Shown here: piece by piece, positions 36,995 through 46,239 of the stretch
Numbering within the stretch: the stretch's first letter is position 1
Layout of the letters: the number at the start of each line of letters is the position of its first letter
NCBI GenBank assembly: GCA_030145625.1
Contig: JAQYVF010000011.1
Coordinates: forward strand, 1 to 64,000
Direction of reading: 5' to 3'
DNA: 64,000 nucleotides
Source of the DNA: Desulfocapsa sp.
GTDB taxonomy: Bacteria; Desulfobacterota; Desulfobulbia; Desulfobulbales; Desulfocapsaceae
The notes under the pieces: model-generated
What the model saw: the letters and a program-made list of their open reading frames with translations, nothing else
Database searches by the model: none
What the model was told of the DNA's origin: nothing
Made by a program: the position numbers and the translations under genes

Positions 36995-38512
36995 CTATGC
37001 TGCAGGCCCCTGACTAGTCAACAAATAGTTTCGAACCCAGGTCAGAGCCTCGGCTCTATTCTTGACCTTTCCTTCCACCTGGGCTTCCTGTAACTGATCT
37101 AAAATTTGAGAAAAATATGGCCCGGGCTGCTGGGAGAACTCCTCAATCAGATCTTTACCGGTAACAAAACGAGGGCCGGACAGGGTAGGAGCAATATCCT
37201 TGTTATAAATCTCCAGAACTTCACAGAGCAGATGATCTAACTCTTCTTCCATGGCCTCCGGCTTCATCTCTCCTTTCCCAGCCAGGCTGTCTGCCATGGC
37301 TAGAAAGAACAGGCCGACCAGATCATCTCCGGCCCGTTTAGAGAGCTTAAGACAGGCCTTTTTACTCAATCCCTGTTTGCGTCTTACATTACAGAGATGA
37401 AAAGGATGCATGTGCATTCCCACAAGGGCAGCTACCCGATCCCGCCTTTCGTTGGACCAGCGCAGTTCACGCCCCAGATGCTGCACAAGTTCCCGACCCA
37501 CTTCGTCATGATTGTAAAAGGTGATACGCCCCCCTTTATCCTCTCGTATTTCAAGGGTAGGTGGTTTGCCCAGATCATGGAGAAGGGCCGACCATTTCAA
37601 GACCTCCCGAATACCTGGTCGTGCCAGGTACTCCTGAAGCATTTCTTTACACTCCGGATAAAATAACTCCGGCGCTGCCAGAATCTTTTCCATATTGCCA
37701 AGAGCAGCCAGGCTATGATGAAAAACATCGAGATGATGTGACTCCGGCTGTTCCAGCCCAACACCTTGCTGCAATTTCGGAATCACCAGGAAGAGCAGAC
37801 CCGATTCAGCCATGGCAGCAATCACCTCATGGGCGCGATCAGAGCCCATAATTAGATCCATCTCATAACTGATCCGCTCCACTGACACCCTGCTCAGGAG
37901 AGGTGCATGTTTATGAATAGATGCCAGGGTCTCATCTTCCAGAACAAAACCGAACCGCGCCCAGAGCCGATAACCACGCAGCATGCGCAGAGGGTCGCTG
38001 ACAAAGGCACGGGGGCAGGCCCGCAAAATCCCCTGCTCGAGATCCCGCCTTCCATTGAGAGGATCAAGGGGAAAAAAGGGAAGTGTCTCATCAACAAAGG
38101 ATGAAAAAGCAAGCCCCATTGCATTGATGGTGAAATCCCGCAGACAGAGGTCTTCCTCAATGGCGCCTGCCCCTTCGCGAAAGCTGGAAAAATCAATGGT
38201 CAGCCCCTTCCACACCACTCGCCCTGCATCTTCTTCAGCAGTCCCCAAAGGGACAAAAGTTCCTCCCTCAAGAACACGGATCAGGGTACGGCAGCAGGGT
38301 ACCGCATCGCAGTCCACGGTAAAATCCAGGTCATTAGGGGCTATCTCCAGCAGCCAGTCGCGTACTGTGCCGCCCACAATGTACATCTCACGCCCCAGCT
38401 CCTCGGACACCCGGACAAGAGCGGCAAACAGCTGTGCAGGATAATCATCCCGGTGCGAACGGAGCACACCCATATCCCAACCTCCATCACCTTCTACCCT
38501 TTCCTTTTCCAT
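36995..38512 (-). CDS. CCA-adding / poly(A) polymerase-family nucleotidyltransferase with HD domain
   Basis: A 505-residue class II tRNA nucleotidyltransferase-superfamily enzyme. Head domain: VGGTVRDWLLEIAPNDLDF with the catalytic carboxylates, then CLRDFTINAMGLAF and DPLRMLRGYRLWARFGF. Middle: an HD domain with LLHDLGKPPT and YNHDEVGRELV. The C-terminus has a tail of about 100 residues. CCA addition, A addition and poly(A) synthesis cannot be told apart from motifs alone. ATG 38512 begins a Gly/Glu-rich leader of about 20 residues; a later start is possible. Confidence 0.88.
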   Translation of the reverse strand: MEKERVEGDGGWDMGVLRSHRDDYPAQLFAALVRVSEELGREMYIVGGTVRDWLLEIAPNDLDFTVDCDAVPCCRTLIRVLEGGTFVPLGTAEEDAGRVVWKGLTIDFSSFREGAGAIEEDLCLRDFTINAMGLAFSSFVDETLPFFPLDPLNGRRDLEQGILRACPRAFVSDPLRMLRGYRLWARFGFVLEDETLASIHKHAPLLSRVSVERISYEMDLIMGSDRAHEVIAAMAESGLLFLVIPKLQQGVGLEQPESHHLDVFHHSLAALGNMEKILAAPELFYPECKEMLQEYLARPGIREVLKWSALLHDLGKPPTLEIREDKGGRITFYNHDEVGRELVQHLGRELRWSNERRDRVAALVGMHMHPFHLCNVRRKQGLSKKACLKLSKRAGDDLVGLFFLAMADSLAGKGEMKPEAMEEELDHLLCEVLEIYNKDIAPTLSGPRFVTGKDLIEEFSQQPGPYFSQILDQLQEAQVEGKVKNRAEALTWVRNYLLTSQGPAA

Positions 38513-38762
38513 AGTCCTGTACTATATTTATTCTTTCACTACCTGACCTGCACATTCTTAAAATCTTGTAACTGTTCAGAAGCACTTCATCTTCGTCCAG
38601 TTAGGTCTTCTCGAATAACACTAGTATGCTTCGAAGTCCTAACTGAACGAATATAAAGCACTGCTAAACAGTTACAGAGCGGTTGTTCGCCAGTTATTAG
38701 GCATTAGCTGAATAGTTACAAAATCTTAACATTTAAAACTTAAAACTTAAAACTGAATTTTC
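38513..38762. other. Divergent promoter region with large palindrome
   Basis: 250 bases between two divergent genes, nearly half occupied by a 108-bp imperfect palindrome (described separately). The last 30 bases carry ACTTAAA direct repeats; no ribosome site is visible before the ATG at 38763. Confidence 0.4.
38568..38675. repeat. 108-bp imperfect palindrome, MITE-like
   Basis: The left arm starts GTAACTGTTCAGAAG and contains CGTCCAGTTAGG; the right arm, read on the other strand, starts GTAACTGTTTAGCAG and contains CGTTCAGTTAGG. The arms match along about 45 bases with a few mismatches. A third GTAACTATTCAG-type end occurs on the minus strand at 38709-38720. It would fold into a long hairpin. 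Confidence 0.7.
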
Positions 38763-39260
38763 ATGGACACTCCTACTCAGCGCATACTCAAAGTCGGCAA
38801 GGTCACCATCGGTCTCATCGGCCTCGACATTGCCCTGAACACAGCCCTTGCCGAAGAGCTCTCCCCAAAAGACGCAGTTGAATACCTCTACCAGGCCATT
38901 CAGGGGAAAAACTACATTCCCAACGGTAAGGCCGACGACTACAAAAAGGCACTGGAACGAGAATACAGAGTACTGCTCGGCCTGGAACAGGATGTAGACC
39001 AGGATCTGGTCATCCGCATCTTTGGAACCGGCTGCATCAGCTGCAACGGGCTGCAGGATGCAGTGATAGATGCCATGATGCGGGCCGGAGTGGCGGCAGA
39101 CATCAACATGATCCATGACCGTGACGAGATCGGCAGGCACGGAATCATGGCCACGCCGGCGCTGATGATCAACGGCCAGGTCAAGTGTGCCGGCATCCAC
39201 CCCACACCGGTGCAACTGGAAGCATGGCTCCTTCAAGCAGCCGGAGAAAAGCAACCATGA
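38763..39260 (+). CDS. Thioredoxin-fold protein with CXXC
   Basis: A 165-residue protein. The N-terminal 75 residues contain a helical segment LSPKDAVEYLYQAIQGKNY; the C-terminal 80 residues are a small thioredoxin-like domain with GTGCISCNGLQ (active CXXC), the cis-Pro segment GIMATPALMINGQVKCAG and a helix. This resembles the redox-active-disulfide / thioredoxin_3 group; the substrate is unknown. No signal peptide is convincing, so it is probably cytoplasmic. Its TGA overlaps the ATG of the MscS gene, indicating an operon. Confidence 0.75.
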   Translation: MDTPTQRILKVGKVTIGLIGLDIALNTALAEELSPKDAVEYLYQAIQGKNYIPNGKADDYKKALEREYRVLLGLEQDVDQDLVIRIFGTGCISCNGLQDAVIDAMMRAGVAADINMIHDRDEIGRHGIMATPALMINGQVKCAGIHPTPVQLEAWLLQAAGEKQP

Positions 39261-40537
39261 GCCATTCGCTGCAGCAACAATTTCTTGACCTGGGGTTTTC
39301 CGCCGATACTGCCAGTCTACTGAGCACGGGAGTCATTCTGGCCGGTATCCTCCTGGTGGCTCTGGTGGCCACTCTGTTAGTCAAACAGATTCTCTTACGA
39401 ATCCTCTCCGCCTGGATTCATCGCAACCGATATCAATGGGACGATGCCCTGGTCAAAAACAAGGTCTTCAGCAAACTCACCTGGTTTGTACCAGTATTGA
39501 TATTTTCCCTCTCCATCGACAGCTTCCTGCCAATGGATACGACTACAGCCATCCTTTCCAAGCGTATTATCCTCTGTCTCTTTGTCCTGGTCTCGGTGCT
39601 GAGTTTTAACAGTCTTCTCTCGGCAATCAATGACATCTTTCGTCACCTGCGCAAGAGAAGCGGTGCCACCATTCAGAGCTATGTGGACGCAGCCAAGATC
39701 ATCTCCTGGGTAATCGCTGCCATCTTCATTGCCTCCATCTTCACCGGCAAATCACCATGGGGCATCCTTTCCATCCTCGGTGGCCTTACAGCCGTGACCA
39801 TGCTGGTCTTCAAAGACACCATCCTCGGTTTTGTGGCCTCTATCCAGCTCTCCGCCACCAACATGGTTCGGGTAGGCGACTGGATCGAGATGCCGCAGTA
39901 TGGGGCAGACGGAGATGTAATCCAGATGTCTATCAATACGGTGCGCGTCCAAAACTGGGACAAGACCGTCACCACCATCCCCACCTACGCCCTGGTCTCA
40001 TCCTCCTTCAAAAACTGGCGTGGAATGTCGGATTCCGGCGGGCGTCGCATCAAACGCTGCCTGCTCATCGATACCGGATCCATCCGTTTCTGCGATGCCG
40101 AGATGCTGGAAAGATTCAACCGCTTCGACCTGCTCCATGACTACCTCCAAGACAAAAAGAAAGAGATCGAGGCCTATAACCGCAGCCATCAGGTGAGCAA
40201 TAATACCACCGTAAACGGTCGCAGGCAGACCAACATCGGGGTGTTCCGTGCATACGTCAAGGCCTACCTGGCACAGCATCCCAATATTCACCGCGACATG
40301 ACCTTCCTTGTCCGCCAGCTGCCCCCTAAAGAACACGGCCTCCCCCTGGAGATCTATGTCTTCAGCAATGATCAGGTCTGGGCCAACTACGAGGCCATCC
40401 AGGCAGACATCTTTGATCACCTACTGGCAGCTGCCCCGGAATTTGACCTCCACATCTTCCAAAACCCCAGCAGCCGAGACATTCGACTCCTGGCGGCTGG
40501 CCTGACTGGCCAGAATCAGCAAAATCCACATGACTGA
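39257..40537 (+). CDS. MscS-family mechanosensitive channel (YbdG-like)
   Basis: A 426-residue inner-membrane channel. Four to five helices lie in the first 190 residues; the pore-lining region and MscS beta domain are near GGLTAVTMLVFKDTILGF and RVGDWIEMPQYGADGDV, and a cytoplasmic domain follows. The long C-terminal part with RRQTNIGVFRAYVKAYL matches the YbdG/MscM-like subgroup, which opens under mild osmotic downshock. ATG 39257 overlaps the preceding stop (ATGA); the open frame further upstream is inside the thioredoxin-like gene. Confidence 0.92.
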   Translation: MSHSLQQQFLDLGFSADTASLLSTGVILAGILLVALVATLLVKQILLRILSAWIHRNRYQWDDALVKNKVFSKLTWFVPVLIFSLSIDSFLPMDTTTAILSKRIILCLFVLVSVLSFNSLLSAINDIFRHLRKRSGATIQSYVDAAKIISWVIAAIFIASIFTGKSPWGILSILGGLTAVTMLVFKDTILGFVASIQLSATNMVRVGDWIEMPQYGADGDVIQMSINTVRVQNWDKTVTTIPTYALVSSSFKNWRGMSDSGGRRIKRCLLIDTGSIRFCDAEMLERFNRFDLLHDYLQDKKKEIEAYNRSHQVSNNTTVNGRRQTNIGVFRAYVKAYLAQHPNIHRDMTFLVRQLPPKEHGLPLEIYVFSNDQVWANYEAIQADIFDHLLAAAPEFDLHIFQNPSSRDIRLLAAGLTGQNQQNPHD

Positions 40538-41477
40538 GAAGCCCCCCCTTCTCATCCTGGCCCCCATCCGCGGGATCACGGACTGCCACTTCCGCAGCCT
40601 CTTCCAGCACCATTTCCCTGGATTTGACTCGGCCCTGGCCCCCTTTATCAACCCTCAGCGCCACTCGAATTTCCAGCCAAAACACCTTAAAGATCTCCTG
40701 CCTGAGGAAAACCAGGAACTACCGGTTGTCCCGCAACTCCTGCACACAGACCCTGATGATTTTCTCCACCTGTCCGGTCGTCTTCGCGAACTTGGCTACA
40801 CACAAGTCAACTGGAACCTTGGTTGCCCCGCACATATGGTAACAAAAAAGAAACGAGGATCAGGATTACTGCCCCACCCTGATGAAATCTTTGCCTTCCT
40901 CGACCAAGTCATGCCCAGACTTCCCGTAAAACTCTCCATCAAGACACGCCTGGGCCTGGAAAACAAAGAAGAACTACTCCACCTTCTCCCCCGTCTCGAC
41001 AACTACCCCCTGGAGGAGATTATTATCCATGGACGACTGGGCAAACAGATGTATCGGGGAGAGACAGACAGAGAAACATTTGGCCTCTGCCTGGAGCAGA
41101 GTCACCACCCCATTGTCTACAACGGAGACATTAACTCAGTCCAGATATTCCGGGAATTGCAAACACAATTCCCAGGTATCAACAAGTGGATGCTTGGAAG
41201 AGGTGCCCTGGCCGACCCCTTCCTTCCCGGTGAGATCAAGGGACTTAACACACCAAACAGAGTAGAACAACTGCAACACTTTCATGACGAACTCTACCAC
41301 TGTTACCAGGAACTGCTAGACGGTCCGGCCCACCTCCTTGGCCGAATGAAGCAACTCTGGATCTACCTCAGCGCCTCCTTCCCTCCTCAACACAAGACCT
41401 GGAAGAAGATTAAAAAATGTCATACTGAGGCTCAATACCAAAAGGTAACAGAGACCCTTTTTGCTGCAATAGACTGA
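40530..41477 (+). CDS. dus: tRNA dihydrouridine synthase
   Basis: A flavoenzyme that reduces uridine in tRNA D-loops; 315 residues, TIM barrel. Motifs: APIRGITDCHFRSLF at the N-terminus, NWNLGCPAHMVTKKKRGSGLL with the catalytic Cys, VKLSIKTRLGLE, and the phosphate site IVYNGDINS with MLGRGALADPF. Overall closest in feel to the DusC-like group, but subfamily assignment needs alignment. It overlaps the MscS gene by 8 bases. Its TGA stop is part of the TGAA target duplication of a mobile element. Confidence 0.93.
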   Translation: MTEKPPLLILAPIRGITDCHFRSLFQHHFPGFDSALAPFINPQRHSNFQPKHLKDLLPEENQELPVVPQLLHTDPDDFLHLSGRLRELGYTQVNWNLGCPAHMVTKKKRGSGLLPHPDEIFAFLDQVMPRLPVKLSIKTRLGLENKEELLHLLPRLDNYPLEEIIIHGRLGKQMYRGETDRETFGLCLEQSHHPIVYNGDINSVQIFRELQTQFPGINKWMLGRGALADPFLPGEIKGLNTPNRVEQLQHFHDELYHCYQELLDGPAHLLGRMKQLWIYLSASFPPQHKTWKKIKKCHTEAQYQKVTETLFAAID

Positions 41478-41478
41478 A

Positions 41479-41668
41479 GGATACCTTCAAAAATTAGAAT
41501 TTTCGTTCAAAATCGAGACATGAGGGGAATTTTACCACAGGTACCCTGCAAGAATCACCCTAGCTACGGGTACAAGTGCCCTTGTGGCGCATCTATTTGA
41601 TATTCCAAAGACAAAGTTTTCTTCACCAAAGAAGAGTTTTGGCGTAATAGTAACTTTGCAAGGTGGCC
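41479..41668 (+). mobile_element. MITE-like element, copy 5 (long form)
   Basis: 190-bp long-form copy flanked by TGAA (41475-41478 and 41669-41672). The left duplication contains the dus stop codon TGA. Confidence 0.87.
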
Positions 41669-41672
41669 TGAA

Positions 41673-42162
41673 AAACGATGCGCCTCAACATAGCGTGATC
41701 CAGCCAATAGATAGAAACAGGGTCAGCCACAAACAACGCCCACACACGCCAAACAGACCGATGGCACACCAACAAGCCCTATTTGCACACAGGAACACTT
41801 TCACAACGTCCAAGACTCCTTCCATGCCCCACCCTCCGAAAAAGCTCTCGCCCTACAGACACTGGTGAAACCAAACAATCAAAAAACACAAATGACAACA
41901 CTGACAAAATAATTAATATTATTCTATGCACAATTTGCCCAATAAATCCCACTTGTTCCCTGGAATCATAGATTCTGTCCGACAAACAGGGACTTGCCAC
42001 AATGTGTGTTTTTTAGTAAAAGGATCTTTTTTCAATTAAAATTAAAGCCTGCGGAAAATTTTATCCGTAGATATCCTTCAGAAAATGTTCTTCAAATGGA
42101 TATTTTCAATATTTGGGGGATAAAACAGTTACATCACGTAGAGATAACAGAAGAAAAAGCAA
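41673..42162. other. Intergenic region upstream of HD-GYP gene
   Basis: 490 bases with no supported gene, RNA or repeat. It is AT-rich near 41890-42110, where the promoter of the HD-GYP gene should lie; no unambiguous promoter is visible. Confidence 0.35.
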
Positions 42163-43557
42163 ATGACTGACCCTAACAGCTTTCGTTCTATTCTCATTCA
42201 GATTTTCCAACATCGACCGTTGAGCACCTTCCTGCTTATCAGTCTCTGTGTCCCGGTTTTCATTTTCCTGCGCAGCTACTTTCTGGTTTTACCCCAATTC
42301 AGTGACAAACTTCTGGTTTACAGTGAAGAAGAATCTCAAAGGACTGCCAATCATATCAGTAACCACTTCATAACCATTGATCAGGGCCAAATCGTGGTCA
42401 ACAAGACCCTACAAGACAATATCCATGCTGTTATGATTGAGTTTGGCTTTGAAAAGATCAAACTCTTTTCAAAACAGGGGCACATCCTTTTCTCTACCAA
42501 TGAAAAAGATATCGGCAAAATCAACAGCCATGACTACTTTCACCAGGTAGTAGCCAGAGGGGAAATTTTTTCTAAGATTGTGAATAAAAACCACAAGACC
42601 CTGGAAGGAAGAATAGTTGCCAAAGATGTGGCAGAAATCTATATTCCAATCAAGTATGGAAATGAATTCATCGGGGCCTTCGAACTCTACTTTGACCTGA
42701 CCCAGCGCAAAGAAGAACTCGACGCCATGTTCAAAAAAGAGGCCCATGCCGACATCGTCATTTCCCTCATCATGATCAGCATCATCTTGATCATGGTCTT
42801 TCAAACAAGTCGAGCTATTCTCAAGGAAAAGGTTGCCAAAACCCAGCTCAAAAGCATTAACCAGAACCTTGAGGAAATCGTTGCAAACAAAACCCGCGAG
42901 CTACAGGTCACTCAAAAAACAGCCATTGAATCTCTTGCCGTCCTCGCCGAATACCATGATATGGATACCGGTGGACACTTGACCAGGATCCGTCTGTATA
43001 CAGAACTCATTGCCACCACCCTCCTGGAAGATTCCCCCTACTCCAGCTATCTGCACAGCCAAGGAAAAGAAAAATATGTACAGGAACTGGTCATGGCTTC
43101 GACCCTCCACGATATTGGCAAGACAGCAATCTCCAAGGAAATTCTGTGCATGAAGAACGTGCTGAGCAGCGACACATTTGAGGAACTCAAAAAACACACC
43201 ATCATTGCCTGGGATGCCCTCAACCAGGGAAACGAAATATTTGTCAACCGGTTCGGCAAAGATTCCTACCTCTCTCTTGCCGGCAATATCGCCCTCTATC
43301 ATCATGAGAAGTGGGACGGTTCCGGATACCCCACGAAGCTGAAAGGAGAAGAGATTCCCCTTTCAGCCCGCATTGTTGCCCTGGCCGACGTCTATGATGC
43401 CCTGCGAAGCAAACGGACATACAAGGATCGCTGGTCGCACACAGATGCCACAGAATTCATCTGCAACGAATCAGGTAAACACTTTGACCCGGTTATCATC
43501 GAAGCATTTCTCTGTAATCAGGAAAAATTTCGAAAAATCTCCGAAGGAGCTAAGTAA
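42163..43557 (+). CDS. Membrane HD-GYP phosphodiesterase with periplasmic sensor
   Basis: A 464-residue protein: transmembrane helix at about residues 19-40, a periplasmic Cache-like sensor domain (about 45-200, with a GKINSHDYFHQVV segment typical of single Cache domains), a second helix (about 203-223), a coiled linker, then an HD-GYP domain (about 250-460). The catalytic set is complete: HDMDTGGHLTRI, ASTLHDIGK, HHEKWDGSGYP and LADVYDAL. It should degrade cyclic-di-GMP in response to a periplasmic ligand, which ties it functionally to the GEMM riboswitch and PilZ protein in the window. Confidence 0.93.
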   Translation: MTDPNSFRSILIQIFQHRPLSTFLLISLCVPVFIFLRSYFLVLPQFSDKLLVYSEEESQRTANHISNHFITIDQGQIVVNKTLQDNIHAVMIEFGFEKIKLFSKQGHILFSTNEKDIGKINSHDYFHQVVARGEIFSKIVNKNHKTLEGRIVAKDVAEIYIPIKYGNEFIGAFELYFDLTQRKEELDAMFKKEAHADIVISLIMISIILIMVFQTSRAILKEKVAKTQLKSINQNLEEIVANKTRELQVTQKTAIESLAVLAEYHDMDTGGHLTRIRLYTELIATTLLEDSPYSSYLHSQGKEKYVQELVMASTLHDIGKTAISKEILCMKNVLSSDTFEELKKHTIIAWDALNQGNEIFVNRFGKDSYLSLAGNIALYHHEKWDGSGYPTKLKGEEIPLSARIVALADVYDALRSKRTYKDRWSHTDATEFICNESGKHFDPVIIEAFLCNQEKFRKISEGAK

Positions 43558-43592
43558 CACCAGCCCACGCCGCACCAACCGTTGCCAAGCCC

Positions 43593-44594
43593 CTAAAAAC
43601 CCACAGGGTCGATAACCCCGTTCTGACATCCGGCATCTGCCTGTTCAGCATTCTGCAAGAGGGAAGACAATGCCGTATCATTTTCCACTTCACCTTTGAG
43701 ATTAATCCACATTTCACTGATCATGCCGTTTGTACAATGAACTTTCAACTTGGTGCTGGCCCCATCACCGAAGGCCTCATCAAACTTGGCATTAATCTCA
43801 CCGACCTCCACACTCTCCCCGATATTTTCCACAAAGAAATCACGTAATACCGACGTGTTAACCTGGTCGGCAAGCTTGATGGATTCCAGAAAATACTCTT
43901 CCGGGGTGGTACTGTAACAGGTACCATGTTTGATCCATTCATGGCGGTGGAGATAAGAGGCGACACCCGGCATGGTCTCAATCAGATCCCCAAAAGTTTC
44001 CTCGGTGATGGCCAAAGCCGGGAGCTGATCCCACATTTTACGGCCATCCAGCCTCTTATTATTATTGGACACACTGCAGTAGATATTATTTCGCGGCTGG
44101 GGCCAGAGTCCGTGCAGGGTGAAATGGCTGGCATCATAGCGATCAACAGTCTGAGTCTGACATTCTGTTTTCTGCTGATGGGTCTGGCAAAAAGCAGGTT
44201 GCCAACTCAGGGCCAGGAGATAGGCAGGGCCCTCTACAGGAATCGGCGGGCCATCAGGGTCATCCGGCGGGACCGGAGTCACCACCACGCCCTGTTCCCG
44301 ACAGTCGGTGAGCACTATACCGCAGGCAAGCTCCACCCATCGCTCAGAAGGCGTGGCATTCTTGACCCTTATCCGATAATGGCTGGCCTCCGCCTTGTTC
44401 TTGGCCAGTAGCTCATAGGCGGTATCGGGTGTGAGACGAATGTCACCCGGATTGGAGTAGTTCCTGAACGAGTGCATGGCCTCACAGGTATCTCTGGCAA
44501 TAAAATAGCCATCGAGTCGAATCTCGGCCATTCCCATGCCGGGAAGCAAAAAAATCACTCCCCAGAAAATCGTAACAATTAGCGTTTTTTTCAT
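43593..44594 (-). CDS. Secreted ribonuclease T2-family protein
   Basis: A 333-residue exported endoribonuclease. The signal peptide covers residues 1-23 (cleavage near GMA-E). An N-terminal domain of about 100 residues with paired cysteines precedes the RNase T2 fold. Both catalytic segments are present: CAS I FTLHGLWPQPR and CAS II HEWIKHGTCY, with the His-Glu-His set. Family members cut single-stranded RNA in the periplasm or outside the cell. It starts behind AGGAGGAGAAAG, 10 bases after the stop of an EEP-family gene, so the two form an operon. Confidence 0.93.
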   Translation of the reverse strand: MKKTLIVTIFWGVIFLLPGMGMAEIRLDGYFIARDTCEAMHSFRNYSNPGDIRLTPDTAYELLAKNKAEASHYRIRVKNATPSERWVELACGIVLTDCREQGVVVTPVPPDDPDGPPIPVEGPAYLLALSWQPAFCQTHQQKTECQTQTVDRYDASHFTLHGLWPQPRNNIYCSVSNNNKRLDGRKMWDQLPALAITEETFGDLIETMPGVASYLHRHEWIKHGTCYSTTPEEYFLESIKLADQVNTSVLRDFFVENIGESVEVGEINAKFDEAFGDGASTKLKVHCTNGMISEMWINLKGEVENDTALSSLLQNAEQADAGCQNGVIDPVGF

Positions 44595-44604
44595 CTTTCT
44601 CCTC

Positions 44605-45597
44605 CTATATGTCTAAAGTAATGGCCACCGAACAATGATCGCTGGCCTTAGGTCTGTCATAGCCAACCCTGGGATACCTGTTCAGTTCAGACAAACCCGG
44701 GACCCGATATGGTTGACCACTGCGGATGACTGTGGGGACAGCAGAGGGATTTCGTGCTGCCAGTTCGGGAGAGGCCAGGATATAATCGATCTGATGTTTG
44801 GAGTTACCGCCGGGGTAATAATGGGTCCAACGTTCTTCTTCAGGGAGACGTTCCAGGAGGTTGCAGGAAAAATCATCAGCAAACAACGGCCCCAGCCCAT
44901 GACCGGACTCACTAACATAATCGTTAAGATCCCCTACAATCAGCCAGTCGCCTGTGGCCGGGTCAGGAAATGAATTGGTGATAATTCGACGCACCGCTTG
45001 GGCCTCCACTTCCCGTACACAGCGAGTACGCTCCCTTCCGCCGGACATGGATTTAAAATGACAGACAAAGATGGATAAGGGTTTCCCCCCCACCTTAACG
45101 GTTACCTCCAGACAGTCACGGCGAAAGATCCCCTCTCCTTCGCTCAATCCGTATTGACAGAGCTCGTCATTGTAGAGATCAAAATCGCCAAAGGTAACTT
45201 CTGCATGGGAGGTGACCTTGATCCGCAGCTTAGACATCACCCCCACATCAATACCGCGCCTGTCGTTGCCTTCCAGGCAGCGACGCCAGCCATAATGGGC
45301 ACAGCCCGTTCGGTTGAGATAAAATTGATGGAAATCATCAAGGATCGCCTTGTTCTCAATCTCTTGCAGACAGATGATATCCGCCTCGGTATCACGGATG
45401 GCCTGAGCTGTCTGCTGCCTGGAATCATCGGTCAGAGCAATGGCCAGAGATTTGCGAAGAGGCATGTATTCCGGGGTGTCTTCTCCTACACCGAGCAGAC
45501 GCAGTGCCCGCTCCGAAGAAAGTTGGCCGTAACTGTGAAAGTTAAAACGCTGAAGAAGATTTTCGACATTAAAGGTTGCCACTCGTATGGTACTCAT
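44605..45597 (-). CDS. Endonuclease/exonuclease/phosphatase (EEP) family enzyme
   Basis: A 330-residue enzyme of the DNase I-like fold. Motifs: TFNVENLL (Asn), IICLQEIENKA (metal-binding Glu), RGIDVGVM, LSIFVCHFKSM, DWLIVGDLNDY (Asp/Asn) and the C-terminal KASDHCSVAITL (Asp-His). No signal peptide, so probably cytoplasmic unless exported in another way. ATG 45597 lies 6 bases behind AGGAGG. Operon with the RNase T2 gene hints at extracellular nucleic acid use, but the missing signal peptide weakens that idea. Confidence 0.87.
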   Translation of the reverse strand: MSTIRVATFNVENLLQRFNFHSYGQLSSERALRLLGVGEDTPEYMPLRKSLAIALTDDSRQQTAQAIRDTEADIICLQEIENKAILDDFHQFYLNRTGCAHYGWRRCLEGNDRRGIDVGVMSKLRIKVTSHAEVTFGDFDLYNDELCQYGLSEGEGIFRRDCLEVTVKVGGKPLSIFVCHFKSMSGGRERTRCVREVEAQAVRRIITNSFPDPATGDWLIVGDLNDYVSESGHGLGPLFADDFSCNLLERLPEEERWTHYYPGGNSKHQIDYILASPELAARNPSAVPTVIRSGQPYRVPGLSELNRYPRVGYDRPKASDHCSVAITLDI

Positions 45598-45600
45598 CAA

Positions 45601-46239
45601 CTTCCTCCTTAGTGATAGTATGAACTGCGTTTATTTTACCGTGATTTCACATGAACAGATTTGTTCCGCTTGACCTGCAGACAATTTCCTGCAACCTTAT
45701 TTTCGCTGTAGTGAGCAACAACATCCAACAGAGAATCTCTTACATTTTCTGACCGATGCCCCATTATCGCGCAACAACACGTAAAAAACATTGGAAGGGA
45801 AACTCTCCACTTTTATCGATTCTCAACGACCGGACAGAAACATATAAAAAAACGGGCACCAGACTTCCCGGCAACTACAGGGCCTATACGGAAAATATTC
45901 AAGAATGGCCAGACCAGAGAACAAACCTGTCAGGCTGATGATAAGATGACAACGCGCTATTAGACTACTGCGTGCTCAGGGAGGGGAATGGAAGATAACT
46001 ACTGCAAGCAACAGGGTCTCAATCAGGCCATCTCAACACCTTTTGCAACAACTCACCGTACTTCTTGATGAATAATAGAACTATTATATCACAGCCCGGA
46101 TCACTTTTCGATTTATTTTTGAGGGCCGCAACGCTCGAAAACAGGGAAACGGAAATATCTCCAAAAAGATGCACGCACAGAGCCACACCATTTACAGGTG
46201 ATGGAAATTTTCGTCAGGAACGATCAATGGGGGAGTTTT
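45601..46239. other. Intergenic region, no supported gene
   Basis: About 640 bases between the EEP gene start and the stop of the nucleotidyltransferase. Two short plus-strand frames (45756-45938 and 46065-46325) lack family resemblance and ribosome sites. No RNA gene or repeat was recognised. Confidence 0.35.

Noticed and set aside
41673-42162. CRISPR, tRNA or small RNA gene in the long intergenic gap
   Set aside because: No regularly spaced repeat, cloverleaf or strong hairpin with a T-run was visible.
45756-45938. 60-codon plus-strand frame
   Set aside because: No ribosome site, no family resemblance, and a composition unlike the neighbouring genes.
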